Source of the DNA: Brachyspira murdochii DSM 12563
GTDB lineage: Bacteria > Spirochaetota > Brachyspiria > Brachyspirales > Brachyspiraceae
Direction of reading: 5' to 3'
DNA length: 64,000 nucleotides
NCBI RefSeq assembly: GCF_000092845.1
Contig: NC_014150.1
Span: 2,603,510 to 2,667,509 of the forward strand
The notes under the pieces were generated by a model. The model ran no database searches, was not told where the DNA came from, and was given only the letters and a program-made list of their open reading frames with translations. Position 1 is the first letter of the stretch; each line of letters begins with the position of its first letter. Below, one piece after another: positions 25,231 through 33,954 of this stretch. The position numbers and the translations under genes were made by a program.

Positions 25231-26289
25231 ATGGCAACAATGACTAATTTTCTATTTATGCAACATGTAAAAGAATCTAAAAACAAATTAGACAATTTTC
25301 AAAAGGAATTAAATAAATGTGTATATGAATTTAATGATTTTTTAAATAATATTGATGCAGAAAACTATTCTGATTTCGATGATTTTAACGACCGAGCAAA
25401 AACTTTTAATGAAGAATTAAATAAAATAATTTCAGATAAAACATATCTTATAGGCAGTTTTACAAATATAGTTGACAATAAGAAAGAAGTTGATATTGAT
25501 CGTTTAAACAATCTTACTGATTATCATGATTATAATTCTAAAGGTATTTATAAAAGTGCTAATGGAGAATATGCAGAAGCTATAAAATATTATGATGAGG
25601 CTATAAAGTTAAACCCTAATATGTCAGATGCTTATTATAACAAAGCTATTGCCAAAACTAAACTTGGACTTTTAAAAGAAGCTATAGAAGAATATGATAA
25701 GGCTATAGAGTTAAGAGCGGATTATGCAGACGCTTATTATAACAGAGGACTTCTTAAAAGCGATTTAGTACTTTTAGAAGAAGCTATAAAAGATTTTGAC
25801 AAAGCTTTATCAATAGATCCTAATTTGTTTGATGCTTATAATAACAAAGGAGTATTAGAAAATGAACTTGGACTTTTTAAAGAAGCAATAAAAGATTTTA
25901 ACAAAGCTATAAAAATATCAGATAATGATGCGGTTATTTACAACAACAGAGGTAATTCAAAATATAATTTAGAGCTTTATGAAGAAGCTATTAAAGATTA
26001 TGATAAAGCTATAAAATTAAATCCTAATTATGCTCTTGCATATAATAATAGAGGTAATGCTAAAGATAATTTAGGACTTTATGAAGAAGCTATAGAAGAT
26101 TTTGATAAGGCTATAAAATTAAAACCTGATTATGCAGATGCTTATAATAACAGAGGCCTTACTAAGGAAAATTTAGGTCTTTATGAAGAGGCTTTAAAAG
26201 ATTATAAGAAGGCTTTAAAATTAGATCCTAATAATGAATATGCTAAAGAAAATATAAAATATCTTAAAGAAGAATATGGCTTGAAATGA
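25231..26289 (+). CDS. TPR protein, paralogue of the gene at 20926
   Basis: The 352-residue protein repeats the layout of the 617-residue neighbour: an N-terminal family domain of about 110 residues with NYSDFDDFNDRAKTFNEELN (residues about 47-66), then about seven TPRs. The C-terminus (ALKDYKKALKLDPNNEYAKENIKYLKEEYGLK) is nearly the same as that of the first gene, so the two differ mainly in the number of repeats. An ATAGGAG ribosome site precedes the start. The promoter-like 29-mer upstream could drive it independently of the gene at 22817. Confidence 0.86.
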   Translation: MATMTNFLFMQHVKESKNKLDNFQKELNKCVYEFNDFLNNIDAENYSDFDDFNDRAKTFNEELNKIISDKTYLIGSFTNIVDNKKEVDIDRLNNLTDYHDYNSKGIYKSANGEYAEAIKYYDEAIKLNPNMSDAYYNKAIAKTKLGLLKEAIEEYDKAIELRADYADAYYNRGLLKSDLVLLEEAIKDFDKALSIDPNLFDAYNNKGVLENELGLFKEAIKDFNKAIKISDNDAVIYNNRGNSKYNLELYEEAIKDYDKAIKLNPNYALAYNNRGNAKDNLGLYEEAIEDFDKAIKLKPDYADAYNNRGLTKENLGLYEEALKDYKKALKLDPNNEYAKENIKYLKEEYGLK

Positions 26290-26626
26290 AGTTGTAATAT
26301 AACCAAACAACTATATTTTGTCAATTTATGATTAATTATAACTTATAAATAATATAAAATATTAACACATAGTAGTAAAATATGTTTTAAATATAATATA
26401 AAAGTATACATTTTTGCAATAATGAATAATCAGCCGCATACTTACAGTACTTCCTTTGGTCGCATATAGTTGGCTATCCATAATGATTTGCAATACCGTG
26501 AGGAAAGCCTCCGTGAAGCGTACCCAATGGGTATAGGCGAATAGTTGACAAAGTTAAAAATTTTTAGTATATATTTTGAATTTAATATTAATCGTTGATT
26601 AATTATAGGATTTGAATATAGCGGCA
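26290..26626. repeat. Intergenic segment with dispersed repeat pieces and a GC-richer block
   Basis: No gene is convincing here. Directly after the TPR stop, ACCAAACAACTATATTTTGTCAA (from 26302) is a relative of the ACCTAAAC blocks at 14904 and 15088. At about 26430-26540 there is a 110-bp block of clearly higher GC with small hairpins (GAGG-AAAG-CCTC; TACCC-AAT-GGGTA). A promoter-like 29-mer follows at 26545-26573. A minus-strand reading frame across the block is not supported as a gene. Confidence 0.5.
26545..26573 (+). promoter_or_regulatory. Promoter-like dispersed 29-mer upstream of the TPR pseudogene
   Basis: TTGACA, then AAGTTAAAAATTTTTAG (17 nt), then TATATA. It is the best match to a sigma-70 promoter among the copies and lies 54 bp before the ATG of the pseudogene. 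Confidence 0.62.
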
Positions 26627-27244
26627 ATGAATAATTATTTTTTCTTAAGACATATACAAAGAATGTAAAAGAAAATTAAAAGATTTTGATAAGCCTAAAA
26701 CATTAAAAAATAAAGCAAAAAAATATAAGATGAATTTAATAATTTTTTAGATAGTATTGACACAGAAAATTATTCTGATTTTGATGATTTTAACAGCAGA
26801 GTAAAAATTTTTAATGAAGAATTAAATAAAATACTAAAAGCTAATCAAATAGATAATTCTGATATTATAAGTATTTTTACGAATATATATGATATAGAAG
26901 TTGATATTGATGATTTAGAGAAAAAAGCAAATATTTTGATTATAATGATAAAGGGCGTTGTAAAAGTATAAATAAAGAATATTCATAGGCTATTCAATAT
27001 TATGATAAAGCTATAGAATTGAAGTCTGATTTTCCTTATGCCTATATAATAAAGGTCTTGTTAAATATTAACTTGGACTTTATGAAGAAGCTATAAAAGA
27101 ATATACTAAGGCTATAGAATTAAAAGCGGATTATGCTGATGCTTATTATAACAGAGGGCTTGGGTTTATACAAAGAGGCATTAAAAGATTATGAAACTGC
27201 AATAGAAAATATAGATAATCTTAAAAAATATTACTGGTTTGACT
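26627..27244 (+). pseudogene. Decayed TPR gene of the 25231/20926 family
   Basis: From an ATG at 26627 the translation follows the N-terminal domain of the neighbouring TPR gene, but stops after 13 codons. The family signature reappears in another frame (IDTENYSDFDDFNSRVKIFNEELN, about 26757-26830). TPR fragments such as YDKAIELK and AIKEYTKAIELKADYADAYYNRGLG follow in shifting frames, with a stop after about 27240. Several frameshifts and stops are needed to read through, so this is a true pseudogene, shortened to about two or three repeats. It shows that this family is being lost as well as duplicated. Confidence 0.85.
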
Positions 27245-27323
27245 AAATATATAATAGAGTTTTTTATAAATTTACTGAAAAATCATATTGTATATAAGCA
27301 CAATAATATAATAGTCATTATAA

Positions 27324-27362
27324 TAAAAAAGGGACTTAATTTTTATATTAAGCCCCTTTTTT
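27324..27362 (-). terminator. Terminator of the mgl operon (also usable from the plus strand)
   Basis: Arms about 27326-27339 and 27348-27362 (AAAAGGGACTTAA against TTAAGCCCCTTTT, one mismatch). On the minus strand the stem begins 4 nt after the stop of the small membrane protein gene and ends in a run of T residues. This places that small gene at the end of the mgl transcript. Confidence 0.85.
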
Positions 27363-27366
27363 ATTT

Positions 27367-27540
27367 TTAGTTATATATTAACCCCATAATATATCTTATA
27401 AACTCAGCTGCCAAAAATATCATGACAATAAAGCCTAAGAATATCCATGATTTTAAAGTACGTTTTCTAGTTTCTCTTTTATTAAATTCTCTCCTAAAAG
27501 GATCATTATTATTATCATATTCCATAATAAAATCCATCAT
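27367..27540 (-). CDS. Small membrane protein coupled to mglC
   Basis: A 57-residue reading frame starts with ATG ATG overlapping the mglC stop (the TGA at 27539-27537 lies inside ATGATG) and ends 4 nt before the operon terminator. The N-terminal half is hydrophilic and basic (PFRREFNKRETRKRTLKSW), followed by one membrane helix (IFLGFIVMIFLAAEFI) and the end RYIMGLIYN. Basic residues before the helix predict a cytoplasmic N-terminus. Overlap with mglC and the terminator position argue for a translated partner of the sugar transporter. I know of no family. It is short enough to be missed by usual gene finders. Confidence 0.7.
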   Translation of the reverse strand: MMDFIMEYDNNNDPFRREFNKRETRKRTLKSWIFLGFIVMIFLAAEFIRYIMGLIYN

Positions 27541-28559
27541 ACTTTTTTCAAATATTTTTGTGTATCAACAGCAACAGCAGCGATGATGATAGCACCTTTA
27601 ATTATGTACTGAAGATATGGAGAAATACCAACGAATGTCATACCATAGTTAATAACTTGGAATATCAAAACTCCGGAAACTATACCTAAAATAGATCCGA
27701 TACCTCCAGAGAAAGAAACTCCTCCAACAACGCATGCCGCAATAGCATCAAGTTCATAACCATTACCCAAATTGTTAGTAGCAGAACCCACACGGGCAAC
27801 CTCTAAGGAACCAGCTATACCATATAAAGCACCAGACATAGTATAAACTATCATAAGAGTAAGAGGAATATTAACACCGCTTACAGCAGCAGCTTCAGGG
27901 TTTCCTCCCACAGCAAATATGTTTTTACCTAATTTAGTTTTATTCCAAACAACCCACATAATAGCGGTTATAATGACTGCAAATATGATTAGGTATGATA
28001 TAGTATAACTTCCTAATTTTATACCGCCTTGAGCAAGATTACTAAATCTAGGATCAAGTCCTCCGATAGGCTGAGCACCATAAGGAGGTCTGTCAAAATA
28101 AGTACTAGTTACACCATAAAGTATAAGCTGCATACCTAAAGTAGCAATAAATGGAGTTACATAAAGTTTAGAAATGATAAAACCATTTAAAAATCCAAAT
28201 ACCATAAGTATAAGCATAACTAAAAGTATAGGAAGTATAACCGGAAGCATAGGTAAATCCGGATACATTCTAGTAGGGTTAGAAGGAGATTGTAAAAGTG
28301 AAGCACTTACAACTGCAGCAAGTCCTACAGCTCTTCCTGCTCCTAAGTCATTACCTTGTGTTACAAGAAGAGTACCAACTCCTACAGCTATTATCATACG
28401 AGTAGAAGCCTGAGCAAATATATTTAAGAAATTACTCAATTTGAAGAAACTAGGGTCTTTAATGATAATACCTATAATTATTATAAGTAATGCTGCAAAT
28501 ATAGCATTGTTTAATACAAATGATTTAATAGTTTTAATGTTTATTTTATTAGTGTCCAT
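27537..28559 (-). CDS. mglC: Galactose/methylgalactoside-type sugar ABC permease
   Basis: The 340-residue protein has eight to ten membrane helices and the carbohydrate-permease signatures GNDLGAGRAVGLAAVVSASLLQ near residue 70 and GKNIFAVGGNPEAAAVSGVN near residue 212, with GGVSFSGGIGSILG near 280. It forms the membrane channel for the MglA ATPase and MglB-type binding proteins. It starts 18 bp after mglA and its stop overlaps the small membrane protein gene. It is the only permease gene next to four binding-protein genes, so it probably serves several of them. Confidence 0.93.
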   Translation of the reverse strand: MDTNKINIKTIKSFVLNNAIFAALLIIIIGIIIKDPSFFKLSNFLNIFAQASTRMIIAVGVGTLLVTQGNDLGAGRAVGLAAVVSASLLQSPSNPTRMYPDLPMLPVILPILLVMLILMVFGFLNGFIISKLYVTPFIATLGMQLILYGVTSTYFDRPPYGAQPIGGLDPRFSNLAQGGIKLGSYTISYLIIFAVIITAIMWVVWNKTKLGKNIFAVGGNPEAAAVSGVNIPLTLMIVYTMSGALYGIAGSLEVARVGSATNNLGNGYELDAIAACVVGGVSFSGGIGSILGIVSGVLIFQVINYGMTFVGISPYLQYIIKGAIIIAAVAVDTQKYLKKV

Positions 28560-28577
28560 GATTTTTCCTTTTTAAAA

Positions 28578-30083
28578 TTATAAATATTTAGCAGACAATG
28601 CCATAATTTCTTCCTGATTAGTATTTTTAGTTTCAACTATACCAGCAACTCTTCCATTACTCATAACCATGATTCTGTCAGTTATTCCAAGCAATTCCGG
28701 CATTTCTGAACTTACAACTATTACAGCTTTTCCAACGGTAGCTAAATCAATAATAAGTCTGTATATATCATATTTAGCACCAACATCAATACCTCTTGTA
28801 GGTTCATCAAGCATTAATATATCAGGCTTGCTTAAAAGCCATCTTCCTAAAATAACTTTCTGCTGATTTCCTCCTGATAATGACTGTATAGCTGTTTTTT
28901 CAGAAGGGGTCTTTACCTGCATACTGTCTATAACCCATTTAGTATCTTCATGCATTTTTTTATTGTCCAAAAATCCAAATTTATTTTTGTAATGGTCTAT
29001 ATTTGCTATAGTAGAATTAAAATTAATAGAAAGCATACTAAATATACCAGTCTGTCTTCTCTCTTCCGTAACTAGAGCAAAACCATTTTTTATAGCTCTT
29101 CTAGTAGAGGAGTTATTAACTTCCTGACCCATTTTTATAACATGTCCGGAAGATAAAGTACGCATACCAAATATACTTTCTAATACTTCAGTTCTTTTAG
29201 CACCAACAAGCCCAGCTATACCAAATACTTCTCCTTTTCTTACATTGAAATTAACATCCTTAAGTGAAGGCTGATAAAATGCTGTAAAATCTTTTATTTC
29301 TAAAATATTTTCAGCAGGCGTATTTGTTTTTTCTGGGAAACGATTAGTTAAATCTCTTCCTACCATTTGCTTAATAATCATATCAGTGGTTAATTCTTTA
29401 GACGGAGTAGTAGCAACATATTTACCGTCTCTCATTATAGTAACTTCATCAGATATTTGAAGTATTTCTTCCATTTTGTGAGATATATAAATCATACCTA
29501 CACCTCTGCTTTGAAGTTTTTTTATGATTTTAAATAATTTTGCTACTTCTTTTTCTGTGAGGGAGCTAGTAGGTTCATCTAATACTAATATTTTTGAGTT
29601 ATAAGAAACAGCCTTTGCTATTTCAACCATTTGCATTTCTGATACAGATAATGTAGATACTTTTGTTCTAGGATCTAGAGGTATTTCTAAATCATCAAAA
29701 ATTGCTTTAGTATCATCATACATCTTCTTCTCATCAATAATAACTCCCATCTTAGTCGGATATTTACCAAGCCATATATTATCCTGTATATTTCTCTGTC
29801 TAACTTGGTTAAGCTCTTGGTGAACCATAGCCACACCATTATTTAAAGCCTGTTTAGGTGATGTAAAATTAACTTCTTTGCCGTCTAAATATATTTCTCC
29901 GCTGTCTTTGCGGTATATACCAAACAAACATTTCATTAAAGTAGATTTACCAGCTCCATTTTCACCCATAAGAGCTACTACTTCTCCCTCTCTTACAGTG
30001 AGCTTAACATCATCTAATGCTTTAACACCGGGAAAAGACTTTGAAATACCTTTCATTTCAAGAACAATCTTTTTATTATCCAT
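28578..30083 (-). CDS. mglA: Sugar ABC transporter ATPase, MglA type
   Basis: The 501-residue protein carries two nucleotide-binding domains, as is usual for CUT2 sugar transporters. The first has GENGAGKST (near residue 40), an [14 protein letters not shown] signature and [14 protein letters not shown]. The second has the degenerate Walker [10 protein letters not shown] (near 287), [15 protein letters not shown] and [15 protein letters not shown]. The degenerate second Walker A is normal for this family. It lies 94 bp after mglB with a stable intercistronic hairpin and 18 bp before mglC. Confidence 0.95.
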   Translation of the reverse strand: MDNKKIVLEMKGISKSFPGVKALDDVKLTVREGEVVALMGENGAGKSTLMKCLFGIYRKDSGEIYLDGKEVNFTSPKQALNNGVAMVHQELNQVRQRNIQDNIWLGKYPTKMGVIIDEKKMYDDTKAIFDDLEIPLDPRTKVSTLSVSEMQMVEIAKAVSYNSKILVLDEPTSSLTEKEVAKLFKIIKKLQSRGVGMIYISHKMEEILQISDEVTIMRDGKYVATTPSKELTTDMIIKQMVGRDLTNRFPEKTNTPAENILEIKDFTAFYQPSLKDVNFNVRKGEVFGIAGLVGAKRTEVLESIFGMRTLSSGHVIKMGQEVNNSSTRRAIKNGFALVTEERRQTGIFSMLSINFNSTIANIDHYKNKFGFLDNKKMHEDTKWVIDSMQVKTPSEKTAIQSLSGGNQQKVILGRWLLSKPDILMLDEPTRGIDVGAKYDIYRLIIDLATVGKAVIVVSSEMPELLGITDRIMVMSNGRVAGIVETKNTNQEEIMALSAKYL

Positions 30084-30129
30084 ATATTAAAAACCTTTAA
30101 TAATTGAAATTTTACTCTGCTATAATAAT

Positions 30130-30156
30130 ACAGGGATATTAGATTAATATCCCTGT
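30130..30156 (-). other. Intercistronic hairpin between mglB and mglA
   Basis: An 11-bp perfect stem ACAGGGATATT/AATATCCCTGT (30130-30140 and 30146-30156) with a 5-nt loop. On the minus strand it is not followed by a T run, so it is more likely an mRNA 3'-end stabiliser or weak attenuator that keeps binding-protein mRNA above ATPase and permease mRNA. Confidence 0.6.
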
Positions 30157-30177
30157 TTATTATAATAAAATTATTTA

Positions 30178-31230
30178 TTATTTATATGCTTCTTCAGCAA
30201 CATTTACATTATTTTTAGTTATAGGAACATAAGGAACGCGAACAGCTTTTACTTCGTCCAAAGTCCAAGTAGTACCGTCTAACGGATCTTTTCCAGCTGC
30301 AGCATTTAAAGTAATGTCTACAAGAGCCTGAGACTGACCTACTGGGTCATTAAGTACTGAACCTGCTACAGTTCCTTTTTTGATTTCATTAATCATTTCT
30401 GGAATAGCATCAACACCAACTATAGGAATATATTTAGTAGTATCGCCTTCTTTGTTATATCCTAAAGCTTGTACTGACTGCAAAGCACCTAAAGCCATAG
30501 CATCATTGTTGCAGAAAATATATTCTATTTTATCGCCATGTTTTTGCATCCAAGCATCTACTATATCTTTAGCTTTTGCTGTATCCCACATAGCAGTTTG
30601 TTCTGGTTCTAATCTTTCTACTTGAAGACCATTATTAGTTATGTATAAAGTAACATGACTAGTTCTAGCTTCAGCATCTGGGTGACCTGGTTCTCCTTTT
30701 AATAATACATACTGTATAATTCCGTCGCCGTTTCTATCCCAAGTAGGATTAGCTTTCCAAGTATCTACAACAATTTTTCCCTGCATATCGCCTGATTCTT
30801 CAGGAGTAGTACCTACATACCAAGTTTTATCATAGCTAGCCATAGCCTGAGCACTAGGCTGTTTGTTGAAGAAAATAACTGGTATATTTTTAGCTTTAGC
30901 TTTATCTATAATAGTTTGAGCTGCTTGAGGATCAACCAAATTAATAGCTAATGCTTTTGCATCTTTTTGAATCATAACATCAACTTGGTCATTTTGCTGA
31001 GCTTGGTTATTTTGAGAGTCATTGATTATTAAATTAGCTTTTCCATTGATTCTGCTTTCAATGTTTCTTCTGTAGAAAGACATAAAGTTATCATCATAAC
31101 GATATATTGTTACTCCTATAGTAGGACCATCAGCAGATGCTGCAGATGAAGAAGAATTGCCGCCGCATGATACTGCAAAAATAGAAGACATTATTAATAA
31201 TGCTCCCATAACGATAAGTGATTTTTTCAT
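30178..31230 (-). CDS. mglB: Galactose/glucose-binding lipoprotein, copy 1 of 4
   Basis: The 350-residue periplasmic binding protein has a lipobox (IFAVSC, Cys near 22) and a Ser/Gly linker. Comparison with E. coli MglB from memory shows the sugar ligands intact: YRYDDNFM (Asp and stacking Phe), GHPDAEART (His, Asp, Arg), TAMWD (stacking Trp), NNDAMA, VGVDAIPE and VLNDP. The calcium loop DRNGDGIIQ is also present. It should bind glucose and galactose. It is the first gene of the mglB-mglA-mglC unit, with an AAGGAG site and a TTGACT-type promoter upstream. A glucose-galactose MglB lipoprotein has been described in Brachyspira. Confidence 0.95.
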   Translation of the reverse strand: MKKSLIVMGALLIMSSIFAVSCGGNSSSSAASADGPTIGVTIYRYDDNFMSFYRRNIESRINGKANLIINDSQNNQAQQNDQVDVMIQKDAKALAINLVDPQAAQTIIDKAKAKNIPVIFFNKQPSAQAMASYDKTWYVGTTPEESGDMQGKIVVDTWKANPTWDRNGDGIIQYVLLKGEPGHPDAEARTSHVTLYITNNGLQVERLEPEQTAMWDTAKAKDIVDAWMQKHGDKIEYIFCNNDAMALGALQSVQALGYNKEGDTTKYIPIVGVDAIPEMINEIKKGTVAGSVLNDPVGQSQALVDITLNAAAGKDPLDGTTWTLDEVKAVRVPYVPITKNNVNVAEEAYK

Positions 31231-31671
31231 GTTAGAAAACTCCTTAAATTAATTAATATTCTCTATCTAACTAGTATATAAATTTATTTTCTTAAATCAA
31301 GTCAAAACAAATTTTTTACATTTTGACAATTATATTACATCTGTTTCAAAATTATTAACACTTATATATTTTTAATTCGGCATTTTTTTATTATAGTTTT
31401 AGTTTTGAATGACTATATGTTTTATTATGTGAAATTGCAGTTATTTTTTGATAAGGTTTTACTTAAGTGTAATAAAAATAAGCATATTCCAACTACACTT
31501 CATTTTGTAAAAAAACTTGATATTTATGTATTAAAATAGCTGATTACCCAATATTTAAAATATTATATCAGAAGTTTAAAATTAACTAATTTTTTCAATA
31601 ATATCTTAATAGATTTAAAATTATTAAAAGACAGCCAATATTATTATCAGCTGTCTTTTTTATTATATATT
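31231..31671. promoter_or_regulatory. Control region of the mglBAC operon
   Basis: This 441-bp gap holds no gene. On the minus strand, TTGACT near 31305 with a TTTATA hexamer 17 bp on, or TATACT slightly further, is a plausible mglB promoter, followed by a leader of about 45 nt and AAGGAG. A CTAACTAG sequence near 31270 resembles a half-site of the palindromic operator but has no partner, so I do not call it. The mglB2 terminator lies at the far end. The rest is featureless AT-rich DNA. Confidence 0.45.
31626..31664 (-). terminator. Terminator of mglB copy 2
   Basis: Stem AAAAGACAGC/GCTGTCTTTT (31626-31635 and 31650-31659) with a 14-nt loop. On the minus strand it follows the copy 2 stop and ends in TTTT. 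It shows that copies 2-4 are not simply read through into the mglBAC unit. Confidence 0.78.
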
Positions 31672-32706
31672 TTAGTTGATTTCATCTGAAAATTCAATAG
31701 TTATTGGTTTGTAATGTACTCTTACAGATTTTGTATTATCTAATGTCCAAATAGTACCTAATATTGGATTTAAAGTTTCATTTTTGAATAAGTTTACTGC
31801 TAAATCAGAAATTGCTTTTGCCTGAGTTAAACTATCATTGAGAACTGTACCAACTATATTGCCGTTTTCTATTTCTTTAATAGTTTCATTGATAGCATCT
31901 ATTCCTACTATTGGGATAAATTTATTAGATTCGCCTTTATTATAGCCAAATCCCTGCACAGATTTTAAAGCTCCTAATGCCATTTCATCATTATTTGAAA
32001 ATATATACTCTATTTTTGTATCAGAATCTTCATTATCATTATGATTGGACATCCAAAAGTCTACAATATTTTTAGCTCTATCTCGATTCCACATAGCCGT
32101 TTTTTTATCTAAGATTTCTAATTCTATACCGCTGTTTTCAATAAATGAAATGAGGTTTTCTGTGCGGATTTTTGTATCAGCATGCCCCGGTTCTCCTTCA
32201 AGAATTACACATTGAATTTTACCGTCTCCGTTTTTATCCCAAGATGGGTTTGCTTTCCAGCTGTCTGCAATAATTTTACCCTGAATATTGACTGCTTCTT
32301 CACTTAAAGTACCTACATACCATACTTTATCATAACTATTCATAACTGAAGGGTCTGGGGATTTGTTAAACAATATTATAGGAGTGTCACTGTTTTTAGC
32401 TTTGTCAACTATATCCTGTGCTGCCTGAGTGTCTACCAAATTTATTACTAAAACTTTAGCACCTTTTGAAATATAATTATCTATCTGACTATTCTGTGTA
32501 GTTTGATTGTTTTGAGAATCATTTACTATATATTTAGCTCTTCCTGATATGAATTTTTCTATATTATTCTTTAAACTGTTAGCAAATGGATCATCTGTTC
32601 TATATATAGTAATTCCTATAAAATTATTATTAGTTTTCTTATCTGAGCAAGAAATTACAATAAAACTTGCTAAAATTATTAGTAATAATAGAACTCTTTT
32701 CTCCAT
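31672..32706 (-). CDS. MglB-type sugar-binding lipoprotein, copy 2 of 4
   Basis: The 344-residue protein has a lipobox FIVISC (Cys near 20). Pocket residues by comparison with E. coli MglB are largely kept: YRTDDPF (Asp and Phe; Tyr replaced by Thr next to them), GHADTKIRT (His, Asp, Arg), TAMWN (Trp), NNDEMA, VGIDAINE and VLNDS. The calcium loop is DKNGDGKIQ. It should still bind an aldohexose, perhaps with altered preference because of the Thr and Asn changes. It carries an insertion (NDNEDSDTK) before IEYIFSNND that the other copies lack. A TAGGAGC ribosome site, shared with copies 3 and 4, precedes the start. Confidence 0.9.
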   Translation of the reverse strand: MEKRVLLLLIILASFIVISCSDKKTNNNFIGITIYRTDDPFANSLKNNIEKFISGRAKYIVNDSQNNQTTQNSQIDNYISKGAKVLVINLVDTQAAQDIVDKAKNSDTPIILFNKSPDPSVMNSYDKVWYVGTLSEEAVNIQGKIIADSWKANPSWDKNGDGKIQCVILEGEPGHADTKIRTENLISFIENSGIELEILDKKTAMWNRDRAKNIVDFWMSNHNDNEDSDTKIEYIFSNNDEMALGALKSVQGFGYNKGESNKFIPIVGIDAINETIKEIENGNIVGTVLNDSLTQAKAISDLAVNLFKNETLNPILGTIWTLDNTKSVRVHYKPITIEFSDEIN

Positions 32707-32777
32707 ATATGCTCCTACAATTGTTTTTTTGTATTTTATAAAACATTTAAAACTTTATTATGTAAATTTAATGTTTT

Positions 32778-33806
32778 TTATTTATACGCTTCAGATGCCT
32801 CATTAATATTTTCTAATGTAATAGCTCTGTATGGTACTCTTACTCCTTTTACCTCGTCTAATTTATATTCAGTTCCTGCAAGCACATCTTGTCCTTTAGC
32901 AGCATTAAGAAGCATATCAACTATTGCTTTGGCCTGATCTTTAGGACTTTGTAAAACTGTACCAACTACTGTTCCTTTTTTTATTTCTTCTATAATTTCT
33001 GGTATGGCATCTACTCCTACTATAGGTATAAATTTATTATTATCGCCTATATTATATCCCTGTTTTTGAATAGATTTTAATGCTCCTAAAGCCATAGCAT
33101 CATTATTAGAAAATATAAACTCTATATTATTGCCGTACTTTTCTATCCAAGCATCTGCAGCTGTCTGAGCCTGAAGTATATCCCAATTAGCTGTTTGTTC
33201 ATCTAATTGTTCTATTTCTATAGCATTATTAGTTAATACGGCTTTTATTCTTTCTGTTCTAGCTTCGGCATCAGGGTGTCCTGCTTCTCCTTTTAATAAA
33301 ACATATTGTATTTTTCCATCCCCGTTTTTATCCCAAGCAGGATTTGAATTCCATGCTTTTACTACTATCTCTCCCTGCATATTTCCAGATTCTTCGCTTA
33401 AAGTACCTACATACCATGCCTTATCATAGCTTAACATATCTTCTTTGCTTGGTTCTTTATTAAAGAATATAACAGGTATTCCGGCAGGTTTAATTTTGTT
33501 AATCATAAAACTTGCTGATGCTGGATCTACCAAATTAATAGCTAAAGCATTGACATTTCTTTGAATAGCAGCATCTATTTGATCATTTTGTTTTACCTGA
33601 TCATTTTCCGAATCGTTCATTATAAATTTTGCCTTTCCATTAAGCATAGTTTCAATATTTCTTCTCATAAAGGAAATAAAGCTGTCGTCATATCTATATA
33701 TTGTAATTCCGACTTCTATTTCATCGTCAGAATTTTTTGTATTATTTGTGCAGCTGATTAATAAAAATAGTGATATAATCATAAATGTTAAAATTGCTTT
33801 ATTCAT
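32778..33806 (-). CDS. MglB-type sugar-binding lipoprotein, copy 3 of 4
   Basis: The 342-residue protein has a lipobox LFLLISC (Cys near 19). It is the closest to copy 1 in the N-terminal lobe: YRYDDSFISFMRRNIE, GHPDAEART, TANWD, NNDAMA, VGVDAIPE. The Asn of VLND, a sugar ligand in E. coli MglB, is replaced by Gln or Ser (VLQSP). The calcium loop DKNGDGKIQ is intact. Its C-terminal lobe change suggests a shifted sugar preference. It sits 71 bp upstream of copy 2 on the same strand and is probably co-transcribed with it. Confidence 0.9.
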   Translation of the reverse strand: MNKAILTFMIISLFLLISCTNNTKNSDDEIEVGITIYRYDDSFISFMRRNIETMLNGKAKFIMNDSENDQVKQNDQIDAAIQRNVNALAINLVDPASASFMINKIKPAGIPVIFFNKEPSKEDMLSYDKAWYVGTLSEESGNMQGEIVVKAWNSNPAWDKNGDGKIQYVLLKGEAGHPDAEARTERIKAVLTNNAIEIEQLDEQTANWDILQAQTAADAWIEKYGNNIEFIFSNNDAMALGALKSIQKQGYNIGDNNKFIPIVGVDAIPEIIEEIKKGTVVGTVLQSPKDQAKAIVDMLLNAAKGQDVLAGTEYKLDEVKGVRVPYRAITLENINEASEAYK

Positions 33807-33954
33807 AAAAAGCTCCTATTTTATGTAGTTATATTTTAGTTTATTAAAAAAAAACTTATAAGTCAAATAAAAATATGTAAAAATTGTAATTTATTATTAT
33901 TATTTTTATCAATAAACCTAAACATAAATAGATTATAACTTTAAGAATTATATT

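Noticed and set aside
26442-26627. Minus-strand frame of 61 codons across the GC-richer block
   Set aside because: It has no ribosome site or recognisable motif and overlaps repeat DNA and the start of the TPR pseudogene.
28578-30083. Degenerate second Walker A in MglA as a defect
   Set aside because: A degenerate second site is normal in this family of sugar transporter ATPases.
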